Source: Parachlamydiaceae bacterium (GTDB taxonomy: Bacteria > Chlamydiota > Chlamydiia > Chlamydiales > Parachlamydiaceae). Taken from it: a DNA stretch of 6,076 nucleotides. Below, one piece after another: positions 5,931 through 6,076 of this stretch (positions are counted from its first letter, which is position 1; the number at the start of each line of letters is the position of its first letter). The notes below the pieces were generated by a model. That model worked only from the letters and a program-made list of their open reading frames with translations. It was not told where the DNA came from and did not search any database. Location: contig JACDDG010000160.1 of NCBI GenBank assembly GCA_013817115.1, forward strand, positions 1-6,076. The letters run 5' to 3'. The translations under genes and the position numbers were made by a program.

Positions 5931-6076
5931 TTATACCGAAGTGCTTTCAAATGTTGGTTTTTGGCAAAAGAGAAAGCTCCCGCGATTAAGCGATCAAAAA
6001 CAGCCCCATATTATAATATTGGGTCGTTTTTGATCGCTTAATCCCGGGGCTTTCTCAAAGCCAAAAATCCAACATT
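5931..6076. mobile_element. Dispersed palindromic element, copy 2 (MITE-like, cut by the window edge)
   Basis: The element starts TTATACCGAAGTGC, as copy 1 does. From 5950 to 6076 it folds on itself around the centre ATATTATAATAT (6008-6019). The left arm (5950-6013) and right arm (6014-6076) are complementary almost throughout, for example GATTAAGCGATCAAAAAC against GTTTTTGATCGCTTAATC, with a few mismatches and single-base bulges. The right arm reaches 'CCAACATT' at the last base, which pairs with 'AATGTTGG' at 5950-5957. If symmetric, the element ends roughly 20 bases beyond the window with sequence close to GCACTTCGGTATAA, for a total of about 165 bases. There is no transposase or meaningful ORF inside. 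This fits a non-autonomous miniature element with long terminal inverted repeats, moved by a transposase encoded elsewhere. A structured RNA is an alternative reading. Confidence 0.8.

Noticed and set aside
4351..6076. CRISPR array from the two matching repeats
   Set aside because: There are only two copies, about 80 bases long, 1.5 kb apart with a gene between them, and no regular spacers.

Overview
The window holds two protein-coding loci that face each other, with repeat-rich non-coding DNA between and beside them. On the + strand, positions 1-4237 carry one long gene that is now split by a frameshift near 1598-1644. Its first part (1-1644) encodes a pyruvate phosphate dikinase / PEP synthase-type ATP-binding domain followed by a phosphohistidine swivel domain. 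Its second part (read from 1853, but open back to 1598) encodes a long, mostly helical region, a beta-rich domain I do not recognise, and a C-terminal solenoid of HEAT-like repeats. Joined, the protein would be about 1,410 residues and has no PEP/pyruvate TIM barrel. On the - strand, positions 5656-4520 encode an exported 378-residue protein with the DUF3431 signature and a C-terminal domain of the 'YG...DVT' type.

The 282 bases between the convergent stop codons are packed with structure. There is a 73-base near-perfect hairpin (4241-4313), then a half copy of a palindromic dispersed element (4351-4430), then a GC-rich block of small hairpins (about 4454-4516). The 420 bases upstream of the - strand gene hold a weak candidate promoter for it, a better-looking + strand promoter (5862-5890), and a fuller copy of the palindromic element (5931 to the window edge), whose two arms fold back on each other. 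No transposase is visible, so the palindromic element looks like a non-autonomous (MITE-like) repeat.

The organism looks like a moderately AT-rich Gram-negative bacterium with a repeat-laden genome. The large HEAT-repeat protein, the DUF3431 protein (a family I know mainly from fungi and other eukaryotes) and the MITE-like repeats suggest an amoeba-associated intracellular bacterium, such as an environmental chlamydia. This is an inference from style, not from a marker gene. I see no evidence that the two loci work together: they are convergent, the first is probably cytoplasmic and the second is exported.
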